From Polynucleobacter tropicus (GTDB taxonomy: Bacteria; Pseudomonadota; Gammaproteobacteria; Burkholderiales; Burkholderiaceae): a stretch of DNA of 64,000 bases. The first letter of the stretch is position 1. Each line of letters begins with the position of its first letter. The notes under the pieces are model-generated. The model saw only the letters and a program-made list of their open reading frames with translations. It was not told the DNA's origin and did not search any database. A program made the translations under genes and the position numbers. Below are positions 24,992 to 32,899 of this stretch, piece after piece. The stretch covers positions 1,550,001 through 1,614,000 of the forward strand of contig NZ_CP028942.1 in assembly GCF_013307225.1 (NCBI RefSeq), written 5' to 3'.

Positions 24992-25567
24992 CTATTTTTG
25001 ATTGAGCACCAAATGCACGGTGACAGGAACTTCGTTGGCTACAGCTGACGTATCTGACCAATTTCCAGAGCCAAGTCCGAAGTCAAGTCGTAGCAACTGA
25101 AAACTAGCATCGAATACAGCCTGCTTACCCTGCACCTGATACTTAGCGGATATCACCAATGGCACTGCCTTACCCTTCATCGCCAAGGAACCACGTATTT
25201 CAAGGTTATTTGGACTGATCACTTTGACTGAATCAGCGACAAAATTAGCAGTTGGAAAGACCTTGGTATTAAACCAATCCTTGCCTTTCGCCTCTCTCTG
25301 CAGTTCCTCTCCACCAGCGTTAAAACTTGCAAGATCAATTACGAGATTTGCTTTAGATTTTTCGGGTTCATCGGAGTTGAATGATATTTTTCCCGAGAAT
25401 TTACCGAAGCCACCAGATAACTTAGAACCCATTAGCTTGCTGGTAAAGGCAATTTTACTTTTAGCAACATCAATTCCTGAGTACTCGGCGGCGCTCAATG
25501 AACTAGATAAAGCTATTGTTGCCGCGAATACGACGCCATTGATCAATATTAACAATTTATTTTTCAT
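24992..25567 (-). CDS. YceI-family periplasmic protein (copy 2), coupled to cytochrome b561
   Basis: About 191 residues from ATG 25567, which overlaps the end of the b561 gene by 11 bases and has GGTGG ahead. A signal peptide (to about residue 26) precedes YceI strands: YSGIDVAKSKIAFTSKLMGS, WFNTKVFPTANFVADSVKVI and LEIRGSLAMKGKAVPLVISA. It is clearly diverged from the neighbouring copy. The b561-yceI pairing is common in Proteobacteria and suggests that YceI binds the quinone that b561 oxidises or reduces. Confidence 0.9.
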   Translation of the reverse strand: MKNKLLILINGVVFAATIALSSSLSAAEYSGIDVAKSKIAFTSKLMGSKLSGGFGKFSGKISFNSDEPEKSKANLVIDLASFNAGGEELQREAKGKDWFNTKVFPTANFVADSVKVISPNNLEIRGSLAMKGKAVPLVISAKYQVQGKQAVFDASFQLLRLDFGLGSGNWSDTSAVANEVPVTVHLVLNQK

Positions 25568-26111
25568 TTTTTGAACCACCAAATAACATGCGACTCAATA
25601 AGCCATCCTTATCAATCCATTGATGCTTTAATGCAGCCGCAATATGCAATCCAACCAACAGCATCAAACCATTTGCTAAAAACTCATGAATTTCTTTTAG
25701 AAGATGTCCAAGCGCCTTATCTTTTTCAACAAGATCAGGCAATTCAAATAAGCCAAAATAATTCACGGTATAACCCTTGGCAGAGCTCATTAACCACCCA
25801 ACAACTGGAACGATCAGCATCAATACATATAGACCCCAATGCGTTAAATGCATTCCCTTTTCCTGCCATACTGGCATTTTGATTGCCAAGGGCGGCACAG
25901 GGTGGGTGGCTCGCCAAACCAGCCGCACCAATACCAAGAAGAAAACGGTTACTCCCAGCCATTTATGCCAACTCAGTCCTGTAATACGAGTTGGACTAAG
26001 CGGCATATCATCAATTGCTATTGCGATAGACCAAGCAAGGAATATGAGCAAGGCCATCACCCAATGCAAAATGATCGCGACACTAGAGTACCGTTTTTGC
26101 ATCTTAGCCAC
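25557..26111 (-). CDS. Cytochrome b561 family protein
   Basis: 184 residues with four membrane helices. Heme-ligand His are seen in YSSVAIILHWVMALLIFLAW, GLSWHKWLGVTVFFLVLVRL, HLTHWGLYVLMLIVPVVGWL and LLKEIHEFLANGLMLLVGLH. These proteins move electrons between the quinone pool and periplasmic acceptors; the E. coli member CybB oxidises superoxide with quinone. ATG 26111 overlaps the flavodoxin-like gene; ATG 26102 is an equally good start. It is central to a marR-wrbA-b561-yceI unit. Confidence 0.92.
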   Translation of the reverse strand: MAKMQKRYSSVAIILHWVMALLIFLAWSIAIAIDDMPLSPTRITGLSWHKWLGVTVFFLVLVRLVWRATHPVPPLAIKMPVWQEKGMHLTHWGLYVLMLIVPVVGWLMSSAKGYTVNYFGLFELPDLVEKDKALGHLLKEIHEFLANGLMLLVGLHIAAALKHQWIDKDGLLSRMLFGGSKNEK

Positions 26112-26658
26112 GCAGTTGCTGGGTTATTTTTGCAATACGTTCACCATACAAACGAGCAGTTTCTAAATCACCAGCATTCACTTCATCCGCACCTGCATCC
26201 GACGGTGTTTGCATCATGGCGCCCGCGAATGAACCAACGTAGTTCACATCATCACGCTTCGCTGCTTTTGAGTTTGATGGCATTAAACCAGTGCCAACCC
26301 ACAAACCAGAATGTTGCATCGCCAAGGTGAAGAAATAGTGCAAAGTTGAATGCTTATCGCCATTCATGGTTGCAGAGTTTGTGAAACCACCAAATACCTT
26401 ATCCTTCCATTGCTGTGAGAACCATGGCTTAGAAGTTGCATCGGCGAATTTTTTGAACTGCCAACTGACCGTTCCCATATAAGTAGGCGAACCAAACACA
26501 ATTGCATCAGCCTCATTTAATTCAGCCCACTGCGCTTCGGAAATATTTCCATCCGCATCAATTGCCACCAATGAGCCATTCGCTCCCTTGGCAATAGCCT
26601 CTGCCTGCTTAACAGTATGGCCATATCCACTGTGGAACACCACAACGACTTTACTCAT
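26104..26658 (-). CDS. WrbA-like flavodoxin-fold NAD(P)H:quinone oxidoreductase
   Basis: 184 residues. The FMN phosphate loop is seen in VVFHSGYGHTVKQAEAIAKG, with other flavodoxin landmarks DAIVFGSPTYMGTVSWQFKK and KVFGGFTNSATMNGDKHSTL. The protein reduces quinones by two electrons in family members, preventing semiquinone and superoxide formation. It lies 35 bases after a MarR regulator, a usual partner, and overlaps cytochrome b561. ATG 26658 has a GGAGAT-type ribosome binding site. Confidence 0.88.
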   Translation of the reverse strand: MSKVVVVFHSGYGHTVKQAEAIAKGANGSLVAIDADGNISEAQWAELNEADAIVFGSPTYMGTVSWQFKKFADATSKPWFSQQWKDKVFGGFTNSATMNGDKHSTLHYFFTLAMQHSGLWVGTGLMPSNSKAAKRDDVNYVGSFAGAMMQTPSDAGADEVNAGDLETARLYGERIAKITQQLRG

Positions 26659-26693
26659 CTTGATCTCCTTCTTCCTTTGTTTGATTAAATAAA

Positions 26694-27113
26694 TTAAAAA
26701 ATCTCTTCTAACGATTTAAGTGATGCCCGTAAAGATTCCAACTTCTCGACATTCAACTTCCGAAATGCGCCTTCTAGATGCTTTAAATGCGCAGGAAATA
26801 CTTGCTCAAATAATTTCTGACCTTCTATAGTTAATCCAATCATCTGACTACGAGCATCTTCTGGATTTAACTTGCGCTCCAAAATACCCTTTGATTCCAG
26901 CCTTTCCAAAACACCTGTTAGAGTTCCCTTAGTAACCAAGGTTTTTTCTCCTAACTCTTTACAAGTCATTGGCGGTTGATTGCCCAATGTCGCAATCACA
27001 TCAAACTGGGTCATGGTTAAGCCCATAGATCGAAGATCTGGCGCTGAATACCGCTCAAAAGCTTGATAGGCAGATACCAAATTTCTCAAAACGGGCAAAA
27101 AGTTCGTTTGCAT
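26694..27113 (-). CDS. MarR-family transcriptional regulator
   Basis: 139 residues. The winged helix is visible as MTQFDVIATLGNQPPMTCKE, GEKTLVTKGTLTGVLERLES and the wing KGILERKLNPEDARSQMIGL. No conserved redox Cys pair is present, except one Cys in MTCKELG. It probably represses its own operon (wrbA-like, b561, yceI) through the tandem 21-bp repeats at 27130-27171 and responds to a quinone-like or phenolic ligand. The ligand is inference from the downstream genes. Confidence 0.92.
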   Translation of the reverse strand: MQTNFLPVLRNLVSAYQAFERYSAPDLRSMGLTMTQFDVIATLGNQPPMTCKELGEKTLVTKGTLTGVLERLESKGILERKLNPEDARSQMIGLTIEGQKLFEQVFPAHLKHLEGAFRKLNVEKLESLRASLKSLEEIF

Positions 27114-27129
27114 TGGATAAACATTAAAA

Positions 27130-27171
27130 AGTACTAACTAGGACTAGTTTAGTACTAATTAGAACTAATTG
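27130..27171. repeat. Tandem 21-bp repeats, probable MarR operator
   Basis: 27130-27150 and 27151-27171 are two imperfect direct repeats, both starting AGTACTAA and differing at about four positions. The first is itself dyad-symmetric (ACTAACTAG facing CTAGTTTAGT). Twenty-one bases is two helical turns, so two dimers could bind on one face. They lie 17 bases upstream of the marR start. Confidence 0.65.
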
Positions 27172-27197
27172 CAATACCCCCCTATTCCCAAATAAAA

Positions 27198-27220
27198 AAC
27201 CCCACAATTTATGTGGGGTT
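27198..27220 (-). terminator. Terminator of the metal-dependent hydrolase gene
   Basis: A 9-bp perfect stem (AACCCCACA with TGTGGGGTT) and a 5-base loop, followed on the minus strand by a T-rich run. It is 24 bases past the hydrolase stop at 27244. Confidence 0.88.
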
Positions 27221-27243
27221 AGAGGTTTTGGGCATATAAAGCA

Positions 27244-28095
27244 TCAAAACTGGACTGTTTCTCCCTCGATCATGGGAATGATTTTGATGTTACTTCCCTT
27301 CATCGCAGCCTGGAACTCAGCCAAGGTACCTTTTGCAATTGGATTGGAGTTGTAGTGCATTGGGATCACCATTTTTGGCTTCACCCAAGTTTTTAAAGCA
27401 TAGGCTGCATCATCTGGGGCCATTGTGAAATTACCGCCAATCGGAATCAATACCAAGTCTGGTTTGTAATGTTCGCTGATAAATTTCATATCGCTAAATA
27501 AGCCGGTATCACCCATGTGCCAAATCTTGAATCCATTTTCCAATTCAATGATGTAGCCTACTGGCTCGCCAGCAGGGTGGGATTCCAATTTGTCAGTGGC
27601 TGGATTTTTCCAAACCAATAAAGAAGAATGTTCAGCTTGCACTGCGGTTACTTTTACACCCGGTAATGGAGTAACACGTCCAGTCTTATTAAAGCGCCAA
27701 CCCAAATCCGCAGGGAGTATTCCTAAAGTAATGAGTGGTGTCACCATATCAGCTGGGCCATATAGTTTGACGTTATTCGATTTCGCAACAGCTGGTGCAT
27801 CGCCAATATGATCCACGTGCGCATGCGTTACCAACACCGCATCTATCGGCCCAATTGCAGCAAGATCATTCTTATACTGCGGCGGTGTTTTTGGTCCGCC
27901 AGTAATCCATGGGTCAATCAAGATCATCTTGCCCTCAGGGGTTTTAATCCGAAAGCCTGCTTGACCAAACCATAACAGCTCTGTTTTGCCTTGTGCGCTA
28001 GGAGCACTCTGAGCAATTGCAGATTGTCCAGCGTTTAACAACAAAGGCATTGCTAAAGCAGCAGCAAAGAGTTTTTTAAGTGAATGCATTCCCAT
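27244..28095 (-). CDS. Secreted metallo-beta-lactamase-fold hydrolase
   Basis: About 283 residues. The metal-binding motif is HAHVDHIGD in DAVLVTHAHVDHIGDAPAVA, with further ligands in WHMGDTGLFSDM and VIPMHYNSNP. This pattern is close to the UPF0173 metal-dependent hydrolases. Unlike most of that family it has a signal peptide (ending near SAIAQ), so it acts in the periplasm. ATG 28095 is preceded by GGGAGA at good spacing; the frame can open at TTG 28110. The substrate is unknown. It is a single-gene unit with its own terminator. Confidence 0.85.
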   Translation of the reverse strand: MGMHSLKKLFAAALAMPLLLNAGQSAIAQSAPSAQGKTELLWFGQAGFRIKTPEGKMILIDPWITGGPKTPPQYKNDLAAIGPIDAVLVTHAHVDHIGDAPAVAKSNNVKLYGPADMVTPLITLGILPADLGWRFNKTGRVTPLPGVKVTAVQAEHSSLLVWKNPATDKLESHPAGEPVGYIIELENGFKIWHMGDTGLFSDMKFISEHYKPDLVLIPIGGNFTMAPDDAAYALKTWVKPKMVIPMHYNSNPIAKGTLAEFQAAMKGSNIKIIPMIEGETVQF

Positions 28096-28220
28096 CAACT
28101 TGTCTCCCAATCTATTTATGAATAAGAAAACTATATCTCATATCAGAGATATCAGTTTGATGGATTTGTACGGCACCGCAACAATATTGAAATACTTTAT
28201 CCAATCAGTGCCGCATTGAT

Positions 28221-28631
28221 TTATTTCCAAAAAATATTGAGCTTTTGAGAAGAGCCCGCTTTTACTGCCAAAGCGCGCTTTTGCTCTACGCCCTGATAAG
28301 TTGCAAGAATTTGATAATCGCCTGGAGTGAGATTAATCAACATATATGGGCCGTCTGCTTGCGCATTAAATATCACTTTTTGCTGCTCATTGATTAGCTT
28401 AATTTGCACCCCAAATATCCACACTCCCCTACCATTCTCAAGTTGAGAAAGCTCTAGTAATACAGGCCACTGCTTTGCCTCAGCCAATATGGCTTCACTT
28501 TCACCATCGCCAACACCACCGCTAATGAAGGCAATCCCTTCGGAATGCTGAGTATCTGGAATTTGCGCAAAGACAAAACCAGAAACAATAAGAAAGAGGC
28601 CGGCAATTGCGTGCTTAAGAAATGTATTCAT
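28221..28631 (-). CDS. Small secreted protein with carboxypeptidase-regulatory-like beta fold
   Basis: 136 residues with a signal peptide (to about residue 22, FVFA). The mature part has GVWIFGVQIKLINEQQKVIF, then DGPYMLINLTPGDYQILATY and QGVEQKRALAVKAG. The strand pattern LTPGDYQI resembles transthyretin-like carboxypeptidase regulatory domains that sit on surface proteins. No catalytic residues are visible. Function unknown; it lies alone on the minus strand, downstream of a terminator. Confidence 0.65.
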   Translation of the reverse strand: MNTFLKHAIAGLFLIVSGFVFAQIPDTQHSEGIAFISGGVGDGESEAILAEAKQWPVLLELSQLENGRGVWIFGVQIKLINEQQKVIFNAQADGPYMLINLTPGDYQILATYQGVEQKRALAVKAGSSQKLNIFWK

Positions 28632-28664
28632 TTTTTAATGTTACCGCTAGCCCACAAAATAAAA

Positions 28665-28685
28665 AAGCCCTGCTAGGCAGGGCTT
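28665..28685 (-). terminator. Terminator of the quinone oxidoreductase gene
   Basis: AAGCCCTGC pairs with GCAGGGCTT around a 3-base loop, with six T residues following on the minus strand. It is 22 bases past the stop at 28708. Confidence 0.9.
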
Positions 28686-28707
28686 GAATTTAAGAACATC
28701 AATACAC

Positions 28708-29688
28708 TTAAGGGATCATCACGATTGCACCAAACACTTTTCTACCCTCAGCGGCACGGTGCGCATCCGCAGCCTGCTCCAGAGGGAATTTCGCACCAAT
28801 TTGAACTTTGACGTGTCCTTTAGAAATCGCATCAAATACTGCCTTCGCATTTTCTTGAAGCAAAGCATGCGTTGCATTGTGCGGAAAAACAGACGGTCTA
28901 GTTAAGAACAAACAACCCTTCTTATTCAAAATCTCTGGCTGAATTTCAGGAGCGGGACCAGAGGCCGCACCAAAGAGTGCAACAGTACCAAAAGGCGCAG
29001 CGCATTCTAAAGAACCCAAGAATGTATCTTTAGCAACAGAGTCATAAACCACATTAGCCTTCTTGCCGCCCGTTGCCTTTATAACTTCCTCAACCCAGTT
29101 TGGATTGGAGTAATCCACCACCGCATCGCAACCCGCAGCTTTTGCTGCCGCCACTTTTGCTTGCGAACCAACCGTACCAACCACAAAAGCGCCCAATGCT
29201 TTTGCCCAACCCGCCAATATTTGACCAACACCGCCAGCAGCTGCATGCACCAAAACAATATCGCCGGCCTTTACTTTGTAAGTCTTTTGCACCAAATATT
29301 GCGCTGTCATTGCCTTAAAGAAAACTGCAGCAGCAACTTCATCGGAAATATTGCTAGGTACAGGCACCACCTTATCGGCCGCAACATTGCGTGCACTTGC
29401 ATATGCGCCGATACCAGCGTTCATATACATAACGCGATCACCTACTTTGAGACCGGTCACACCATCGCCCAATGCTTCTACTACGCCCACAGCCTCATGA
29501 CCCAAGCCTGTTGGCAAATCCAATGGGTAAACCCCTGATCGTTGATAGACATCGATGAAGTTAAAGCCAATCGCTGTTTGTCGCAATTGCACTTCACCTT
29601 TAGCTGGCGGAGGCAATTCTTTATCAATCAATTTGATTACGTCTGCACTGCCTAGCTTATCTAAGCTCACTACTCGCGCTTTGGTCAC
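28708..29688 (-). CDS. NADPH:quinone oxidoreductase, MDR superfamily (QorA-like)
   Basis: 326 residues. The opening ARVVSLDKLGSADVIKLIDK and the catalytic domain GFNFIDVYQRSGVYPLDLPT fit zeta-crystallin-type quinone reductases. The nucleotide-binding site is VHAAAGGVGQILAGWAKALG. No structural zinc Cys cluster is present, as expected for this class. It reduces quinones or enals with NADPH in the cytoplasm. It is a single-gene transcription unit bounded by a terminator. Confidence 0.92.
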   Translation of the reverse strand: MTKARVVSLDKLGSADVIKLIDKELPPPAKGEVQLRQTAIGFNFIDVYQRSGVYPLDLPTGLGHEAVGVVEALGDGVTGLKVGDRVMYMNAGIGAYASARNVAADKVVPVPSNISDEVAAAVFFKAMTAQYLVQKTYKVKAGDIVLVHAAAGGVGQILAGWAKALGAFVVGTVGSQAKVAAAKAAGCDAVVDYSNPNWVEEVIKATGGKKANVVYDSVAKDTFLGSLECAAPFGTVALFGAASGPAPEIQPEILNKKGCLFLTRPSVFPHNATHALLQENAKAVFDAISKGHVKVQIGAKFPLEQAADAHRAAEGRKVFGAIVMIP

Positions 29689-29799
29689 GTGTCACCTATT
29701 TATATTTGTTATGAGAAAAAATATCATACCCCAAAAGACGTTCTTGAGCAGGGGCCGCAAAGCACCGCTAGAATGAATCAAACCCTCGACTGACAACCT

Positions 29800-30699
29800 T
29801 TGAAAGCTTATTACTCTGACCACTTTGTTTTACCTCTTCCGCCGGGGCATCGCTTCCCGATGGAAAAATATTCTCGCTTGCGTGATTTGGTTGGTGAACT
29901 ACCCAATCTTTTTCTAATCGAAGCTCCCGCTGCAAGCGATACGCAATTACTTTACGCCCATGACCCAAGCTATCTATTAAGGGTAGTAAATGGGAGTTTG
30001 AGCGAAGCCGAGCAAAAAGAAATTGGTTTCCCGTGGAGTGAAAAAATGGTGGAGCGCTCTAGACGTTCCGCAGGCGCAACTATTGCCGCGGCAAAAACAG
30101 CCATGCAAGAAGGGATCTCAGGAAATCTTGCTGGCGGCACACATCATGCTTATCGCAATCGTGGCAGCGGGTTCTGCGTTTTTAATGATGCGGCGGTTGC
30201 TGCACGCACCCTCCAGAAAGAAATCAACTCCAAACTTAAGATTGCAATTATTGATCTCGATGTTCATCAAGGCAATGGGACTGCATCGATACTTCAACAT
30301 GATTCCTCAATATTCACTTTGTCTATGCATGGGGAAAATAACTTCCCATTCCAAAAAGAAGTAAGTGATTTAGATTACGGTCTTCAAGATGGCTGTGATG
30401 ACCAAACTTATTTGCAGACTCTCAACGAATGTCTTGATCAATTAGATAGTCGATTTAAACCTGACTTTGTCATTTACCTTGCAGGCGCTGATCCTCATGA
30501 GGATGACCGCCTCGGTAGACTAAAAATCACTAAAGAAGGAATGCGATTAAGGGATGAGACCGTATTTCAATATGGCCTTGACCAAAACATCCCCATCGCA
30601 TTTTCAATGGCAGGTGGTTATGGCAAAGAAATTGCCTCTACCGTCGAGATTCACTTTCAAACCATTCAAACCGCCCTGCAGTTTCAGATGCGGTATTGA
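29800..30699 (+). CDS. Histone deacetylase family protein (acetylpolyamine amidohydrolase-like)
   Basis: 299 residues starting with TTG 29800 (MKAYYSDHFVLPLPPGHRFP). Catalytic and zinc residues are visible: tandem His in LAGGTHHAYRNRGSGFCVFN, Asp and His in AIIDLDVHQGNG, and Asp in YLAGADPHEDDRLGRL. The family removes acetyl groups from lysine side chains or polyamines using zinc. The bacterial form is often about 300 residues, as here. It is transcribed divergently from the quinone oxidoreductase. Substrate is not readable from sequence. Confidence 0.93.
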   Translation: MKAYYSDHFVLPLPPGHRFPMEKYSRLRDLVGELPNLFLIEAPAASDTQLLYAHDPSYLLRVVNGSLSEAEQKEIGFPWSEKMVERSRRSAGATIAAAKTAMQEGISGNLAGGTHHAYRNRGSGFCVFNDAAVAARTLQKEINSKLKIAIIDLDVHQGNGTASILQHDSSIFTLSMHGENNFPFQKEVSDLDYGLQDGCDDQTYLQTLNECLDQLDSRFKPDFVIYLAGADPHEDDRLGRLKITKEGMRLRDETVFQYGLDQNIPIAFSMAGGYGKEIASTVEIHFQTIQTALQFQMRY

Positions 30700-30707
30700 T
30701 GCCAACC

Positions 30708-31241
30708 TTAATCTTTACTCTGCTTCTTCTTTGAAGAACCTTTAGGGGCAGATAAGTTAGTTACGCTCTCGACACTTTTTTCAAAATTAGCAAAAGAGTC
30801 TGCCATTGCAGCTCGCACTAATTCAAAGTTTTGTAGCGCATTATTAAAAGAGGTCTTAAAGACTGAAACATAAGCCTCGCTCCCAGCGGGTGCGTTATTG
30901 GTAGCATCATTTACAAAGTGAATAAGATCAGCCTTTGAATCCTGAATCATCTCTTCAGCGATTTCAGACAACTCTTTATTCCCGCTTCTAAGGACATCCA
31001 GTAGCTGCTGATGATAGTGAGCCACTTCTTTGGCAGCATCTTGCAAAACCTCGGCATGAACATAATCAAATGCCGTTTTTGGGTCTTGCGTTTTCATCAG
31101 ATCAGAAACACGCTTTTGAATTAACTCTGCGAATTCTTGGGCTGCCTTTTGATTGATACTGGCAATTGCTTGCGCACTTTCCATGGCAACACGGCTAACC
31201 GCCTTGCTTGCATCAATTGCCTTTTGTGGACTTTTACTCAT
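30708..31241 (-). CDS. Phasin family protein
   Basis: About 177 residues, all helical and rich in Ala, Gln and Glu, with the phasin pattern SAQAIASINQKAAQEFAELI and NFELVRAAMADSFANFEKSV. A Lys/Ser-rich C-terminal tail follows. Phasins coat polyhydroxyalkanoate granules or associate with membranes. ATG 31241 has GGAGGGG just upstream; the frame can extend to 31274, but that would include the ribosome binding site. A TTGGTA-N2-TACCAA dyad at 31261-31274 lies ahead of it. No PHA synthase is in the window. Confidence 0.85.
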   Translation of the reverse strand: MSKSPQKAIDASKAVSRVAMESAQAIASINQKAAQEFAELIQKRVSDLMKTQDPKTAFDYVHAEVLQDAAKEVAHYHQQLLDVLRSGNKELSEIAEEMIQDSKADLIHFVNDATNNAPAGSEAYVSVFKTSFNNALQNFELVRAAMADSFANFEKSVESVTNLSAPKGSSKKKQSKD

Positions 31242-31260
31242 GACCCCTCCATTAGAGATA

Positions 31261-31274
31261 TTGGTAAATACCAA
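31261..31274. promoter_or_regulatory. Small dyad upstream of the phasin gene
   Basis: TTGGTAAATACCAA has 6-bp arms (TTGGTA and TACCAA) around two bases. It lies 20 bases ahead of the phasin start, where a regulator such as PhaR could bind. Such short dyads can occur by chance. Confidence 0.35.
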
Positions 31275-31353
31275 TCTACTCCGGTTTTAGGGTGTTGCTA
31301 TAGAGGAATACCAGTAGAGCCCAGATTCACCAGGCTCCATCTGCGTTAAACAC

Positions 31354-32016
31354 CTATTTTGATGTTGTAGAACCTGATGCTGCTTTCTTGGGCATGCTGT
31401 TGAGTGTAGCAGCGTCGTTCAATTGTTGATCTACTAAATAAAGCGCACCACCGTAGTTCGCCTGCAAGTCGTAGCCAGATAAGCCCACTGTATAAATAGT
31501 GATATTGGGATTAAATGAGCGAATTGTTCCACCAGATCCTGCGGAGAAATTGGCATCTACATCAATTCCGCCTTGTTGACCATCTATCGTGGACAGCAAG
31601 AATTGGTCAATAGCCGAAGCTGTTTTGAAAATGACAATTTGATATTGTTTTTGGTATCCAGCACCCAAGCCTTCGCCTGTTTTAACGTCTTGCATAAACA
31701 CAGGCTCTTTGCGGCGCTTGTCATATAGAACGCCTTCACCACGCGCCACAACTACTAAAACAATATTGATATTTGTGGCATTGAAAACTGCATAACCAGC
31801 CGCCGCATCAATCTCTTTCTTGGCTGCTGGATTTTGCTTAAGCAGAGCATCTAAACCCGTTTGCGCCATCTTCAAGGTTGCTTCTCGCTTCTGCATGATC
31901 TCTTGTTGAGTCAGAGGTTTGCCATCTTGACCCGTGGATTGGCAGCCCGAAAGAATCAAGGCAGCAACTGCGATTAAGGAAATTGGCTTTAGTAGCTTGT
32001 GAAATAGGATGCGCAT
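31354..32016 (-). CDS. SYLF/YSC84-domain lipoprotein
   Basis: 220 residues. A lipoprotein signal (LILSGC, Cys near residue 25) precedes a SYLF-type domain: AAGYAVFNATNINIVLVVVA, GEGLGAGYQKQYQIVIFKTA and GLSGYDLQANYGGALYLVDQ. Eukaryotic SYLF domains bind phosphoinositide-containing membranes; bacterial members are outer-membrane lipoproteins of unclear role. The Ser/Lys tail is likely unstructured. It is divergent from ahpC, separated by about 220 bases. Confidence 0.82.
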   Translation of the reverse strand: MRILFHKLLKPISLIAVAALILSGCQSTGQDGKPLTQQEIMQKREATLKMAQTGLDALLKQNPAAKKEIDAAAGYAVFNATNINIVLVVVARGEGVLYDKRRKEPVFMQDVKTGEGLGAGYQKQYQIVIFKTASAIDQFLLSTIDGQQGGIDVDANFSAGSGGTIRSFNPNITIYTVGLSGYDLQANYGGALYLVDQQLNDAATLNSMPKKAASGSTTSK

Positions 32017-32235
32017 ATTCAGATTCGGGTCGTAATTAAGGAAATTGGGCTTTGCCGCAATTATCCACTCTTTTAGAGGCCTATTTGAGCTATCTCCTAG
32101 GGCTTTTCTATTATCTAATAAATCGATTATTTATATCAATATTATTCATTATACAAATATCAAGATAGTGCCTAGAATGGACTCCGTTGTCATAGTTTTC
32201 ACGAATCATTTAGTTAAAAAAGGAAAAGGAGCACC

Positions 32236-32799
32236 ATGTCTATTATCAATACAGCCGTACAACCATTTAAAACCGAAGCATTCCACAATGGCAAGTTTGT
32301 AACTATTACTGACGAGACCCTCAAGGGTAAGTGGTCAGTTCTCATTTTCATGCCAGCAGCATTTACATTTAACTGCCCAACTGAAATTGAAGACGCAGCT
32401 GAGAACTATGCTGAGTTCCAAAAATTAGGCGCTGAAGTGTATATCGTTACAACTGATACTCACTTCTCACACAAAGTTTGGCACGAGACATCTCCTGCTG
32501 TTGGCAAAGCGAAGTTCCCGCTCGTTGGTGACCCAACACATACATTGACAAATGCTTTTGGCGTACACATTCCTGAAGCAGGTTTGGCATTGCGTGGCAC
32601 ATTCATCATCAACCCAGAAGGCGTGATCAAGACAGCTGAGATTCACTCTAATGAAATCGCTCGCGATGTTTCTGAAACATTGCGTAAGCTCAAAGCTGCT
32701 CAATACACAGCCGCCCACCCAGGTGAAGTATGCCCAGCTAAATGGAAAGAAGGCGCAGCTACTTTGACTCCTTCTTTGGACCTCGTAGGCAAGATCTAA
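32236..32799 (+). CDS. ahpC: Alkyl hydroperoxide reductase peroxiredoxin subunit
   Basis: 187 residues, a typical 2-Cys peroxiredoxin. The peroxidatic Cys47 is in AAFTFNCPTE and the resolving Cys166 in GEVCPAKW, with the catalytic Thr two residues after Cys47. It reduces H2O2, organic peroxides and peroxynitrite, and is reduced by AhpF encoded 100 bases downstream. AAAGGAG precedes the ATG. The 219 bases upstream are AT-rich and contain a near-dyad around AATCGATT (near 32124-32131) that could be a redox-regulator site, but I cannot assign OxyR confidently. Confidence 0.96.
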   Translation: MSIINTAVQPFKTEAFHNGKFVTITDETLKGKWSVLIFMPAAFTFNCPTEIEDAAENYAEFQKLGAEVYIVTTDTHFSHKVWHETSPAVGKAKFPLVGDPTHTLTNAFGVHIPEAGLALRGTFIINPEGVIKTAEIHSNEIARDVSETLRKLKAAQYTAAHPGEVCPAKWKEGAATLTPSLDLVGKI

Positions 32800-32819
32800 T
32801 TAATCATCCCTAGCCAATC

Positions 32820-32839
32820 AGACTCTCACCGGAGAGTCT
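32820..32839 (+). other. Stem-loop between ahpC and ahpF
   Basis: AGACTCTC pairs with GAGAGTCT around ACCG (8-bp stem, 4-base loop). There is no T run after it, so it is more likely an RNA-stability or attenuation hairpin that favours ahpC over ahpF than a full terminator. Confidence 0.6.
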
Positions 32840-32899
32840 ATTGGAGAGGACAAGATCCTGCCCAATGGACTCACTGAAATTTATACAAAGGATGTCACC

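Noticed and set aside
25848-26330. 160-codon plus-strand frame across cytochrome b561 and the WrbA-like gene
   Set aside because: Antisense shadow; composition (many His, Gln, Pro) is an artefact of the opposite strand.
32128-32145. FNR-type half-site (TTATATCAA) before ahpC
   Set aside because: Only one half matches; the other half lacks TTGAT.
32100-32200. OxyR binding site before ahpC
   Set aside because: AT-rich near-dyads are present, but I could not place the ATAG/CTAT tetrads in the required spacing; listed only as a possibility under ahpC.
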